Positions 24,754-38,229 of a stretch of 64,000 nucleotides of DNA are shown here, one piece after another (the first letter of the stretch is position 1; the number at the start of each line of letters is the position of its first letter). Position numbers and translations under genes: made by a program. Below the pieces are notes generated by a model. That model did not search any database, was not told where the DNA came from, and was given only the letters and a program-made list of their open reading frames with translations. Origin of the DNA: Flaccisagitta enflata (Eukaryota > Chaetognatha > Sagittoidea > Aphragmophora); the NCBI GenBank assembly GCA_965153355.1, contig OZ231128.1:38502001-38566000 (forward strand). The letters are read 5' to 3'.

Positions 24754-25735
24754 GTGCGGCGCAAAAAAAAGTTTTAGGTGTTATCAAATCCTTTTTCATA
24801 GCAATAGACATAACCTTTTAACTATTTTTTCTTTATTATCTATAATTTAGACTACAATACTTGAATGAACCTTCACAGTTTGACTAGAAAGTGAAAAATG
24901 GAGCAGTATCGAAAAAAACAAGTTGCAAGGGTATTTTTGAGGTTTCATCACCTAAATGCCATAAAATCTACTGAAAGCAAACCATTTGTTTTGCCAGTTT
25001 CTGCTTAACTATGGGCCAGAATCATAGAAAATCCATGAATGTTTGCAAGCTCCTCAAAAAATCTTCCAAATGAGACGTTGCTGGTCACTGTAGCTTTATT
25101 TGTTTAGAAATGGCAAAGGTTTGAAGAAAAAAATCACTGATAGGAAAAAGTGTTTATTTCATTTTTTTCAAATTAGCAATTTTTGTCTTTCTATTTTTGT
25201 TCATGATGCAGCTCAGGATTGTCGTAGCTACTCGCTATCCATGAGCAAATTAAACAGCTTCAAATTTTCTTTAAAATGGCGCCAAGAAAATTTTTTTAAC
25301 TCAATGTGTTTAATTTTTATGATAGAATAAAGATAACCCATGAAAATTACATAGTGAATTTCCAAATTCTCTACCACCTGTCTTCATCCTAATGCCATTT
25401 CTAAACGGATAGAGCTAGGACATCCAGCAAGGTCTCATTTGAAAAATCTTTCGCAGATCTTCAGAATGGTCATGGATATGGCTATGTTTTTTTGCATTGC
25501 TTGGATGTGAAATACTGAGAAACAAATAGTTCGTTTTTTTTTGCCATAGTTAGCTTTTTCCCAACTGATTTTTGAGACATCAACTTCAAACTTCTGTAAC
25601 TTTCAAATCGTTTGACTGACATAAGTGTGCTTGGTGGCAAATGCTTCATTTTTTGAAGCTCTTTAATTCTATCATGAATTTTTTTATAATCCATCAATAG
25701 ATACCTGAAATATAACATGGAAAAGACCTAAAACT
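24754..25735. mobile_element. Tc1/mariner-like non-autonomous element, decayed copy
   Basis: The left end AGTGCGGCGCAAAAAAAAGT and about 980 bp of interior match the element at 49203-50189 in inverse orientation, with many differences. The right end is degraded after GACCTAAAACTAG. No transposase frame is visible. Confidence 0.65.
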
Positions 25736-25894
25736 AGTTAGGAATCATGCCACATGCAAAATTGCAAATCATCGATGCTGCTATATGAGACTATAAAAAT
25801 TAGTAAACAAGCAAAAAATGGTGTCAAAATATTCTAAAATAAACTTTTGTCATTGGAGAACAAGTTTTGCTAATCAATAATTAACAGGTCGCCC

Positions 25895-26363
25895 AAGGGC
25901 AATATGTGGTCAGCGATACCCGTTGCCCTGCTTTGCATGGTTGTAAATCGGAATGAGAGGAAGCAGGGCAGTGGCCCCAAAGGGGACAAAGTCCTGTAGA
26001 ACAAAGGGGGACTTCTGTTTTTCCGTCCATCCGTCCGTCAGTCCCCCCCAGGCCCTCTCAGGCCTGAAATCTGCCCTCTCAGGCCTGAAATCTACCCTCT
26101 CAGGCCTGAAATCTGCCCTCTCAGGCCTTGAATCTGCGAGGGAAAATTTAAGGCCTGAGAGGACAGGTTTCAGGCATGAGAAAGCAGATTTCAGGCCTGA
26201 GAGGGCAGATTCAATCTCTGAGAGGGCAGATTTCAGGCCTGAGAGGGCAGATTTCAGGCCTGATAGGGCCAGGGGGGACTAACGGATGAATTGACGGACG
26301 GACAAACAAAAGTCCCCCTGTGTTCTACAGGACCTTGTCCCCTTTGGGGCCGCTGCCCAAAAA
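25895..26363. repeat. Family-2 foldback with 21-bp tandem repeats
   Basis: Outer arms: GGCCCCAAAGGGGACAAAGT with CCTGTAGAACA on the left and the inverted TTCTACAGGACCTTGTCCCC on the right. Between them are 21-bp units of aggcctgaaatctgccctctc that flip to the opposite sense at about 26130, so the whole 470 bp can fold back on itself. Confidence 0.8.
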
Positions 26364-26514
26364 TAGAATACTAAAGTCCATTACAAGGACTCTTAATTTG
26401 ACTAAGGTAGTAAATACTATGGCTGTTTTTCCCTCTTTCCATCTCTCTCAGGTCTTTCAATCTACCCCTTTACCCATCTGCTATGGCTGCATTAAAAAAT
26501 CGCACTATGAGGCT

Positions 26515-26790
26515 AGGATTTGAGCTTGGGGTGGGGGAAGGAACACGGAAGATAGCAGTTTGGGACTGGAAGTTGGAATTCAAGGCTAAAATTAAGGCCT
26601 GCAGGAATCAAGCCTTCAGGTAGAATCTGGGTTTGAGGGGGCCTTGAGGCTGGGATTCGGACCTCAAGGCTGAAACACAGGCCTCAAGGCTGAGATTTAA
26701 GCCTTGAAGCAAGGATTTTAGCCCTGAGGCTGTAATTTGGGCCCTTAGGCTTGGATTTTGACAATGAGGCTAGGATTTGATCCCAAAGAT
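26515..26790. repeat. Degenerate GGCCT/AGGCTGGGATTTG tandem repeat
   Basis: About 20-24-bp units of the kind ctcaaggctgagatttaagc. Similar degenerate tracts occur at 37245-37430 and 45705-45860. Confidence 0.55.
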
Positions 26791-28164
26791 GGGGGGAATG
26801 GACCTACATACATACGGAATGGCAGACGAATGTACGGACAGATGGATGGATGTAAAAATGGATGGACAGATTCCCCCTGTGTTCTACAGGACTGCCTTGC
26901 CATTGGGGTCTCTGCCCAAAAACACCCGTCATCAACCTATTCTGTCAATGAGAGGCTGTTACTATCGGGTCATCTGCATGAAATGCCAGATTCTGTTCAA
27001 CTTTTATTCAGAGATGTCATATATCTTAGATGTCATAGATCTTAGATGTCATATATCTTAAAGATTTAATCAGAATTGGTGAAGTAGTTAAGATTTTACA
27101 AGTCTTTGAAATAAAAACTTAAAACTATCAATGACAATAATTTTCAATGAAAATTGTGAAAGAGAGCAAAAAAAGACTATGTAGACTTAATGGGCTATCA
27201 GTTTGAGCTGTGAACATGGTCTAGAGTGAAAAAAATATTAGATGCAGTTTCATTAACTTGTCAAATCATCTTTTGTTCAAAACTAATCTTGCATCACTGG
27301 CTCAAAATATTGCAAAATGAGAGAATGGGAAAAAACACTGTTCCACCATTTTCACATTAAAAAAAGAAGTGGCAGAAAGAAATTTTTTTCTTTAAATAAA
27401 TACAAAATCTATACTACTAGACCAATTTTTATGAAATTTTGATTGAAAAAATGTCCATCTATATTCTTTTAAGAGACAATCAGTATATATGGCATCTCTG
27501 AGTAAAAACTTAAGATAATCCACCATATCAGGCTGATGACCAGGTATGGTAAAGACAGAAAATCTTTTTTTTTTTTTTTGCATTTGAGCAAATTGAACAT
27601 CATCATTAAAAATCATCTTTCACCATCGTATTTTGTCAATGAGAGGCCTTTACTGTGGTAATGTGATGTCAAAGGTAGGATATGAAATAGCAATCCTACT
27701 GCATGATGACATATGCAGCTTGTGTGATGGCCATTTGTGACCATATATGGGATAATTATAGCCGGGATCGTGATACATTAGGCTTAAAATGGGTCGGTTT
27801 TTTTTAATGATTTTTTTACAATGTAATAGTGAGTAGAAGCACTCTCTGACTGTATATACTATTGGTAATTATTGTTTCAATAGCTGAGATCAAAGCCGGC
27901 AATAAAAATTGGTTTTGCACACCAATGGGCTATCTTAATCCTGAATTTTCTACCTGTTCTAACTTGTTTGATCACTAGCCCTCATATGCAAAAATTTATA
28001 TACCTTGATAAGGGGTTCATACACAAGGAGCATAATTTTTGTAAAAAATCCTGCCTGTCATAACCACTTTAGGTTTTGCGGAGCTCTCGGAAACAAGGCC
28101 AACACCTATAAGTCGCGTGCAGGACAAAAATAACTGAACTGACCTGACTCCTTATTGTATCTTT

Positions 28165-29130
28165 TTATTGGAAGTCAGACTAAAACCAGACCCAAACCAG
28201 ACTGAAACCAGACTCAAACCAGACTCAAACCAGACTCAAACCAGAATTAAACCAGACCGAAACCAGACCTAAATCAGACATAAACCAGACTTAAACCAGA
28301 CATAAGCCAGATATAAGCCAGACTCAAACCAGACTCAAACCAGACTCAAACCAGACTCAAACCAGACTCAAACCAGACTCAAACCAGACTCAAACCAGAC
28401 TTAAACCAGACTTAAACCAGACTTAAACCAGACTTAAACCAGACTCAAACCAGGCTCAAACCAGGCTCAAACCAGGCTAAAACCAGAATCAAACTAGACT
28501 CAAACCAGACTCAAACCAGAATTAAACCAAACCAAAACCAGGCCCAAACCAGACCGAAACCAGACCTAAATCAGACCTAAATCAAACATAAACCAGACAA
28601 AAACCAGACATACACCAGACCTAAACCAGACCTAACCCAGACCTAAACAGACATAGATCAGACATGACCAGTCTTAAACCAGAGGTAAACCAGACGTAAA
28701 CCAGACTTAAACCAGACTTAAACCAGACATGAACCAGACTTAAACCAGAGTAAACCAGACGTTAGACTTAACTAGACTTAAACCAGACTTTACCAGACTT
28801 TAACCAGACTTTAGCAGACTTTGCAGACTTAAACCATACTTACCATCATTAAACCAGACTTAAACCATAGTTATCTTTAATATCATTTTAACCAGCGGAC
28901 TTAAACCAGCAGACTTAAACCATTAGACCAGCAGACTTAAACCATTAGATTTAAACCAGCAGACTTAAACCAGCAGACTTAAACCAGCAGATTTAAACCA
29001 GCAGACTTTAACCAGCAGACGTAACCGTGATTTAAACCAGCGACTTAAACAGCAGATTTAAACCAGCAGATTTAAACCATCAGACTTTACCCAGCAGACT
29101 TTAACCAGCAGACTTTTAACAGACTTTGCA
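28165..29130. repeat. 11-bp tandem repeat AAACCAGACTC/T
   Basis: Roughly 85 units with many variants (AAACCAGACTT, CAGCAGACTTA). Confidence 0.9.
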
Positions 29131-29134
29131 GCAG

Positions 29135-29575
29135 ATTTTAACCAAAATGACCAAAAATGGCCAAATGTTAAAAATGACCAAAAATGATCAAAATGACCAA
29201 AAATGACCTAAATGACCAAAAATGACCAAAATGACAAAAATGACCAAATGGATCAAAAATGACCTAAAATGACCAAAATGACCAAAATTACCAAATGACC
29301 AAAAATGACCAAAAATGACAAAAATGACAAAAATGACAAAAAATACCAAAATGACCAAAATGACAAAAATGACCAAAATGACCAAAATGACCAAATATGA
29401 CCAAATATGACCACAAATGCCCAAAAATGACCAAAAATGACCAAAAATGACCAAAAATGATAAAAAATGACCAAAATGACCAAAAATGACCAAAATGACC
29501 AAAATGACCAAAATGACCAAAAATGACCAAAAATGACTAAAAGCAACCAATAATTCCCAAAACCAACAAAAAAAT
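29135..29575. repeat. 9-10-bp tandem repeat AAAATGACC
   Basis: About 45 units. Overlapping minus-strand frames rich in Phe, Gly, His and Ile are artefacts. Confidence 0.9.
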
Positions 29576-30235
29576 GACTCAAAATAACTCCAGACGACCC
29601 AAAAAGACGAAAAAAAGCAAAGTGTTACGGACCGACAGACGGACGGACGGACGGACGGACCGACCGACCGACAGACAGAGCGGGTTGTAGAGTCGCGTGC
29701 ACGCGACTAAAAATACCTTTACAAAAGTCTTTTTGACGTGCTTGTTGCGCGATGCAGATGGTGTTTCTTTTCTGAAGTCTTGATACATTGTATTCTATTC
29801 TTATCTTCATCTTCGTTATTGAGAAAGAAAAAAAATTGAAAGTTTTTCAGCTGCAATCTGACTAGTCTGTAAACAGTTTCAGAAACGGTCTCAGGTATCT
29901 AACATGATAAGAGTCAATAATATGACATTAGAGGGTCAAAAGTAGGAAAAGTTGTTAAAATTAGCGACTTTAGCACCTTGGAGAGTTGCTAAAATCAGCA
30001 ACATTAACAACATTGAAAGAAGGGGTTTTCAAATGGTTGTGAAATTAGCGACTTTAACACAAAAATATTTCATCCCTGTTTTTCCATGTTATGAGAAGAG
30101 GAGTATCCCAACTTTTTTTCCCCAAAAGGTCTTCACCCTTTGGGCAACATTTGAGGAAAAAATGAAGAAATTTGAAGATGACGTATTCTGAGAAAAATGG
30201 GCTAAAACATTTTTTTCCTATGTTTTCTATGTTAA

Positions 30236-30510
30236 GGTCACCCGGGACCTCTGAGGGCTGCCCCGGCCCTGCCCCTGCCCAAACATACAGAATTCCATCA
30301 TCCAATCCAAATCTTTCTAGCTTTTCAGGAAAAGGGAGTAAAAAAATCGATCTTAGACTTCCAAGAGGAACAAGGTCAAGCTAGTTTTTGATATGGAATG
30401 CTCTCACTCATACGAATACAAAAAAAATTTTAACTCACCTTGTTCACTATAGACTTTTTGGGGAAAATGACTTTTGTTGACAGTGATGAGACGACCCTTT
30501 TAGACCCATT
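30236..30510 (+). mobile_element. Diverged terminal fragment of a TTAA element relative
   Basis: It starts GGTCACCCGGGACCTC directly after TTAA and keeps landmarks of the 51362 end of copy 2: a CCCTGCCC cluster, AGGAAAAGGGA followed by TAAA, a CGATC...AGACTTC segment and a TTTAA-TCACCTTG-like stretch. Identity is much lower than between copies 1 and 2. The inner limit is uncertain. Confidence 0.55.
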
Positions 30511-30765
30511 TCTTATATCTACGGTCAACTTTTCGTTACCTTGATAGCAGAGCACGCACAATTAAAGTCATCCAGTGACAATGACGCTTTTGTTCATGTC
30601 CACAACAAGAACGTTATTACTTTGCATTGAAAAAAATCACTTGTAGTTATGATTAACCATCCTTCCTTTCAGATTTATCTGCTTTGATTTTTTTTCTTTT
30701 TCAATTTTTCCTAAAAAGAGCATATTTATTAGGGAGCGACACATGCTTATGACTATGTTTCTACA
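30510..30765. other. No gene seen
   Basis: AT-rich spacer without a recognisable feature. Confidence 0.4.
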
Positions 30766-30809
30766 CAAGGACACAGAGGCTGTCAAATTGCCAAGTAAGC
30801 CACCAATTC

Positions 30810-30985
30810 ATGTGACAACAAACAAACAAATGAACTAATAAACAAACGAATGAATAAAAGATTACAAGAACAAACAAACAAACAAACAGACGAATGAACA
30901 ACGGAATGAATGAACAAATGAATGAATGAAGAAACAAACAAACAAATGAATGCTTGAATGAAGAAACTAACACACGGGGAAACAA
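30810..30985. repeat. Degenerate AAAC/AATG tetranucleotide repeat
   Basis: Runs of aaacaaac, aatgaatg and variants. Overlapping Phe/Ser-rich minus frames are artefacts. Confidence 0.8.
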
Positions 30986-31133
30986 ATGAAAACATATGTC
31001 AAATCATTTCAGGTCCAGAGTAAGCGTCGACGATCGCGTGAGTCAGATATGTGTATAGATTCGTCTAATCCACTGGAAAGCGACGCTACGTTGGATCTTT
31101 CCCGGTATGAGTAGTTCAGCTGCTTTTGTACGT

Positions 31134-31390
<257 letters not shown>

Positions 31391-31724
31391 AATGCGATTG
31401 AAACATCCTTGATGATGATGAAATGTGATAACTTGCCATGTAAGTCTATCAATCAGACAAAATCTCCCTTGAAAACAGATCTTTTGGCGTTGATGATTAT
31501 TTTTTGCATCACTAAGTCCATGCCCAAATGCTTCATTGTTGCCTAAATGCCTACTCACATGCATTTAGGGTAGCCGTGATTCTTAACTTGCTTTTGACGG
31601 AGACGCATACGTAACGATGGTCATCTCCTTTTTCTCCCATGCACAAAAAGCATGCTACGAGGTAAGCCTTGGCATTGTTTATCAAAACTTTACCATGGTA
31701 GTGGCTGATTGGGATGGAACACCA

Positions 31725-32147
<423 letters not shown>

Positions 32148-32285
32148 AGACAAGTGACAATTATGGTTGCAGACCCGCACCTTCTTTGGTCAGCGGTACA
32201 CAACATGAAATATGATAACTTGACGTATTGGTCAGTTGGTCAGTCGATGTCTTTTGGAAACGGCTCTTTTGGCGCTTATATTTCT

Positions 32286-32544
32286 AGTCGCGTGCACGCG
32301 ATTCTACACCCCACTTTGTCGGTCGGTCCGTCGGTCCGTCGGTCCGTCGGTCCGTCGGTCCGTTGGTCCGTTGGTCCGTCGGTCCGTCGGTCCGTCGGTC
32401 CGTCGGTCCGTCCGTCACACTTTACTTTTTCAAGGTTTTTTAGTTTTTTGGCCTCACTGCTCCTGTCCAAATGCTTTGCTGACCGCAAATATTCCTCCTG
32501 CCCACCCGCACGCGACTGGGGTAGCCGTGTATCCGGTATTGTTT
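32286..32544 (+). repeat. Hairpin-ended element, full-length copy
   Basis: Starts AGTCGCGTGCACGCGATTCT then ACACCCC, with about 100 bp of GGTCCGTC tetranucleotides, and ends CGCACGCGACTGGGGTAGCC then GTGTATCCGG and TATTGTTT. Confidence 0.85.
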
Positions 32545-32935
32545 CTCATCACTAACTCTGCCCAAATGCCGTTGCCATTGCGATTAGGGTAACTGCGTTT
32601 GCACACTTGTTGTTGCTGGAGGGGCGCATCCAAAGACTGCCGAGGAATGGAAGCAATGTTTCGTAGGTTGTATTGCGTTGTAAGGAGGAACCGAAAAAGG
32701 TAAATGAGTATTTCAGTCATTGTCCTCACCTACTGACATCCTGTATTCTGTCAAAATGATTGTTTCGCTAAGGATGTGTTTTTAGTAACAACAAATGTTC
32801 CCATTGAATTGATTATTGATTAATCACTTTTTTAGCGTGAAAACATATCTATGAATTTCTACCTCCCAAGAGGAAGTGAGTGACGTAGATAAGCAAGGCA
32901 GTCATCAGAGCAAGCAGAGAGAGCATAGCAAAGTA
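32545..32935. other. No gene seen
   Basis: Unremarkable sequence between repeats. Confidence 0.4.
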
Positions 32936-32944
32936 AAGCAAGTC

Positions 32945-33086
32945 AGCTAAAGAACATAGTGACTGAGTGGCCCATTAAAAACCGGACTATCTGTGACTAG
33001 AAACAGGCCCTTAGTAATTCAAACGAGCGAGACAGGACAGGACAGACAGACAGACAGACAGACAGACACACACACACACATACACA

Positions 33087-33146
<60 letters not shown>

Positions 33147-33600
33147 TCTGCTTAGGGTGCCGCCTGTGGTCACCCTAAGCAGATTTTCTACTTAGTCTCT
33201 CTCTCTCTTTGTTCATAATGCCTCAACAACAATCGTCCAACTTTCATCGTAACTTATCCACCAACTTTGGCCAGCAGGCCCTGGATCTATATCGCTATAA
33301 TTCTAAGGGGGTTTTTCTAGTCAAAGACAATGGCGTTTCTAATGGGCCACTTGGTCGCTCGCTACGTTCATTCACTCGCACCGCTCACTCTGATGACTCC
33401 CTTCACAGCGCTCCGCTTCACTATGCTTGCTTCACTCGCTTGCTCCATTCACGGGCTTGCTCACTCATTTTGCTCACTCCCTTGTAAGACAGTTGAAATT
33501 CTTGAAAATGTGTTCACGCTGTGATCACGTTTTACAGGAGCAAACGTGTTTTACATCTTCACTAGAAACACGCCCTGAGTTGATTGAGCTAAGCGGCATG
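32945..33600. repeat. Foldback with (GACA)n, (CA)n and a perfect stem-loop
   Basis: The arm 32960-33013 (CCCATTAAAAACCGGACTAT, AGAAACAGGCCCTTA) is matched in inverse at 33300-33355 (GGTTTTTCTAGTC, ATGGGCCACTTGGTCGC). Between them are GACA and CA arrays (33040-33143) and a perfect 15-bp stem at 33145-33185 (AATCTGCTTAGGGTG / CACCCTAAGCAGATT, 11-base loop). The CACTCGCT-type degenerate minisatellite follows at 33340-33480. Confidence 0.6.
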
Positions 33601-33716
33601 TATACTTTCCTAATTCTGTTTTTTTCTCTCTCTCTCAGATTTGGATTGGACCGTTTCGATATGCATGGCGTTTGCTTTATTATCATCTCTAAAAATATCA
33701 ACAAACTTGGCTCTAA

Positions 33717-34923
<1,207 letters not shown>

Positions 34924-34929
34924 GTGGGC

Positions 34930-35655
34930 AGGAGCTATAACGCAGGGGGCAGGAGCAGTGATTTGGTAAGCTGGATGCTGTCATGAGGGTGGGCAGGGGC
35001 AATAATGTTGGTGGGCAGACGCCGTTGTGTTGGTGGGCAGATGTTATAATGCTCAGAAATCATTATCTCACCTGATTTCACATTGACCAGAAATTTGCAC
35101 TTTTTAGCCATGAGGGCAGAAGTAAAGATCGATTTTTTAAAAATACTTCCCATCATAACAGAAGGCAAACAAAGACAGGTTTGAACGCGGCAACTCATGA
35201 CCTTATCACTAATTTTTTTTAGAGAAATTTAAGAAAAAAATGGTCGACCGTCATGGTGGTCTTAACAGGATTTGGTTTATTATCAGCGATTTAAATCAAA
35301 GCCAACAAAGTGAGTTCTCTACCTATTTTGTTTTGTCCACTGACTGTAAAGGCAAAACATCGTTCAGTCAATTGACATGCTCTCTTCCGTCTCAACGTCA
35401 TTGATATGGTTAGTTGAACACATTTGGTTAACATAGTTCACATAGTTTAATTACCACAAAATGTTGCACAACTCAGAAGCACTACACTTTTTATTTTGTA
35501 CGAGAACATCATTTTTTTCTGAAGCCTTCAAAAGAGCATCTCAGTCGAATGATAATTGTTTTCCTGGCCCAGGATCAAAACAAACCCGGTTGCTAAAGTG
35601 TGTTACCGTCATTGAGTGAATTCTTCATTTGAATCTGAATCGGTCAGGTTAATCT
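34930..35655. other. No gene seen
   Basis: It begins with GTGGGCAG-rich degenerate sequence related to hairpin-element ends. The rest is AT-rich with no supported frame. Confidence 0.4.
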
Positions 35656-35658
35656 AGT

Positions 35659-35751
35659 AAAGGGGTTGTCGCATTGGGCGTATTATCTAGATATCATTGA
35701 GATATTCCCTATGTAATATCTCAATTATGTTCCCAATGCGACAACCCCTTA
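35659..35751. mobile_element. 93-bp MITE with 19-bp perfect inverted ends
   Basis: The ends are AAGGGGTTGTCGCATTGGG and CCCAATGCGACAACCCCTT. The interior is imperfectly palindromic (ATATCATTGAGATATT). The flank is TA/TTA-like, with no longer duplication seen. Confidence 0.75.
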
Positions 35752-35759
35752 AGAATCTC

Positions 35760-36775
35760 TCTTCTACCATAGCTAAATATAAACCGATTCAACTGGTCCG
35801 AAGGGAGTAATCGCGTTGCTATATTTTTTAAAATACTACTATGAAATTTTACATCTTTAGAAAGCCTACCATTTCATCTTTCCCCTGTTCTTCTTATTTT
35901 TCCAATACTCTTAAAATTTTAGGTGTAGTGATCAAAAGAAAGAACAGTTCATGATTTCATGAGTGCTCAAGCGTAAAACACGCTGAGTCTAAGAACGAAA
36001 CATGATCATGACTTTTTTCTTGGAAATTGTCGTGACCTTTTTTACCCAAACTTTGAAAGCTGATATCTCATGAGCAGATTGACCGATTGACTTGAATTTT
36101 TTTATGGTAACATCATATGACCTTGTCTACTGATATGTGAAGTTTCAGGAAATTTCAGACAGTGCAACCACCCAAACCAGCCTACCTACCCAAAAATTTC
36201 AAATTAGCTCAGCTAATAAAATTGTTTATGAAATTTTCTGAAATTTTGCATAAAGAACCATCCAACACCTGGACAAATCCTGGGTAAGTTGTATGGCGAT
36301 CGGGTAATTACTTTGGCCGAAATCGCATAAAAATAGTTAAAGACGAACTTATTTAGAAGGATAGCCGTTTTTGTGGGGAAATATCAAGCTAACTATCATA
36401 ATCTTTCCAGTTCTATGAAGTTTAGATAATGTAGCTTGGAGCTAGCGGTTGACTTTCGTTCCGCTCTTCTATCTTGGCAATAATAAAAAAAAAGTTTTAA
36501 AAGTCGCTCGGTCGATTCCCCTCCTCCGATCAGTTCACATTAAGCGCCTCTAGAAGCCTGCACTGGTTTTACGGCAATTTCAGTGTTATGCGATAGAGAT
36601 AGCTACTAGTAACATAACAACAATGCTCTTCATTTCAGAGCGATGTCAAGGCATGATATAAAATGAAAAGTGTAAATGGTAATTTGCAAATATCAGTTGG
36701 CACAAAATTTCGAAATCTTGCATCAACTTGAGTTCGGAAATTCTATTTCAAGATATTCAAACTGAGCGCATCCCC
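35760..36775. other. No gene seen
   Basis: About 1 kb of AT-rich DNA without simple repeats. No frame of interest and no homology to other parts of the window noticed. Confidence 0.4.
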
Positions 36776-36782
36776 TGTCTCG

Positions 36783-36880
<98 letters not shown>

Positions 36881-36955
36881 ATTGTTATTGTTATCTTTGT
36901 TTTTGTTGTTGCTTTTGCTTTTGTTATTATTTTTGTTGTTAGCAAAAGAACGCGC
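36783..36955. repeat. (GTT)n microsatellite
   Basis: About 120 bp of GTT, then ATT/TTT variants. Val, Cys or Asn frames over it are artefacts. Confidence 0.95.
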
Positions 36956-36969
36956 TCCATGATTAAATA

Positions 36970-37135
36970 CAGTTGAAACCCGCTCCAACGGAATTCAAGG
37001 GACCAATAAGTATTATCTGTTAAAAGCAGAATTCTGTTATAGCCAATAAAGGAAATAAAAGAAAACAGATTGAAGGGAGCATCTGTTATAGGCGGAATTC
37101 CATAAAAAGCGGGCCGTTGGAGCGGGGTTCAACTG
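36970..37135. mobile_element. Intact TA-flanked MITE (pogo/Tigger-like ends)
   Basis: 166 bp, bordered by TA at 36968 and 37136. The ends are CAGTTGAAACCCGCTCCAAC and, inverted, CAGTTGAACCCCGCTCCAAC. This is the uninterrupted counterpart of the MITE split by TTAA copy 1. Confidence 0.8.
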
Positions 37136-37139
37136 TAGC

Positions 37140-38225
37140 AAAGTTGAAGGCGGTACCCGAAACCCCTAAGTTAGAGTATCTTAAACAAAGATAGTGAGAG
37201 GGGCATCGGCACCATAGAAACAGAAGATCTATGCATAGGCTTGCAAGGCATTATGGTTTTTCTGAAAGCTTGGATTTTGCCCTACAGGCTGGGTTTAGGC
37301 CTCGAGTCTGGGACTTACCTTTGAGGCTGAGATTTGGACTTTGATCGTTGAATTCGATTTTGGCCTTGAAGTTGCGGTAGCGCCTAAAACATCTGATTTA
37401 AGCCTAGAAGCCGGGATTCTCCATTGCTTAAAGGCCCACTTTTGGTATTACTATGAGAACAATCAGCGATGGCTTTTGGTCGAAACTCGGAAGAGAGAAG
37501 AACAAAGAACTCTTCATGGCTGTAAGTCGCTCAATTTAATGATCTCGAGGACGACTCGCCGCACAGCTTCATTAGAAACTTTGTGATGGTCTTGATTAGG
37601 TTCCATTCATCAAATTTAGTTTAGATCTCTTTTCATTACATGAAATACACTTAGGAATGGGAAAATGAATTGTACGTAGGCATGGCATTCATCAATAAGC
37701 AATGGAAAAGAAAGTTTCCCACTTCCATGGAAAACCAGCCCGACATTTGTCATACCTTTTTTTGACAGAAACAAATGAAATAATTTATAAGATTCTTTTT
37801 TCTCTCATGTGGTACAGAAAAGTATCAGATTGCACATTAAATATGAGATCGTTATGCCGACACTTTTGAACGCTTAAAATCCTACCGACCTTATTCAACG
37901 TGAAAGTAAAGTTTCTTCTCTTACAGACGAGCAGTGCTCAATAAAGAAGTTTTTAATTATTCCCTTGAAGTAAGGCAAGATATACGGCACCACAGTCGCG
38001 AACGATTGGGCAGGGGCAGTTATGTAAAAAATCGTTCGCAATTCAAAAATGTTTCGGACAGAACTACAGATGGAGGGACCGATACAGCAAGGTGTGAAGT
38101 CGCGTGCTAAAAAATCCAAGCGCAAGAAATTTTTTTCTAACATCAAGAATCGATATATCTCCGCTTTATAAAAGGATGAAGGAAGAAATATGATTTAAAG
38201 GAAAAGGAAGGGTAAAAAATAGCAA
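37140..38225. other. Degenerate repeats, no gene seen
   Basis: Contains the degenerate AGGCTGGG tract (37245-37430) and a minus-strand hairpin-ended element at 37972-38112 (ends GTCGCGTGC at 38100 and GCCGTATATCTTGCC-like at 37972). An 81-codon frame at 37341-37586 is not supported. Confidence 0.5.
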
Positions 38226-38229
38226 CCAG

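Larger units (their letters stand above)
28092..29711 (-). repeat. Hairpin-ended element expanded by tandem arrays
   Basis: On the minus strand it begins AGTCGCGTGCACGCGACT at 29708, then CTACAACCCGC and GGTCGGTCCGTCC runs. It continues through tandem arrays and ends GCACGCGACTTATAGGTGTT followed by GGCCTTGTTT at 28092. The same end sequence closes the 257-bp copy at 62209-62465, so the family tolerates an interior from about 60 bp to 1.4 kb. Confidence 0.75.
27776..29904. mobile_element. 2.1 kb insertion with TGATA target duplication
   Basis: It is flanked by TGATA at 27771-27775 and 29905-29909. The empty site is readable in the other copy of unit S (23490s, minus strand, one TGATA). The ends are CATTAGGCTTAAAATGGG and, on the other strand, TGTTAGATACCTGAGACC, giving only a 4-of-6 inverted match. 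The inside is mostly a hairpin-ended element with huge tandem arrays. No coding frame; the superfamily is not assigned. Confidence 0.65.
26812..30231 (-). repeat. Repeat unit S, inverted copy, split by an insertion
   Basis: 26812-27770 and 29905-30231 are the two parts of the inverted copy of 23070-24735. They are continuous with each other when the segment 27776-29904 is removed. The copy ends at TTAA (30232-30235), exactly where unit S carries its TTAA, and a diverged TTAA-element end follows. Confidence 0.8.

Noticed and set aside
29188-29582. Phe/Gly/His-rich hydrophobic minus frames
   Set aside because: Translation of the AAAATGACC tandem repeat; three frames are open at once.
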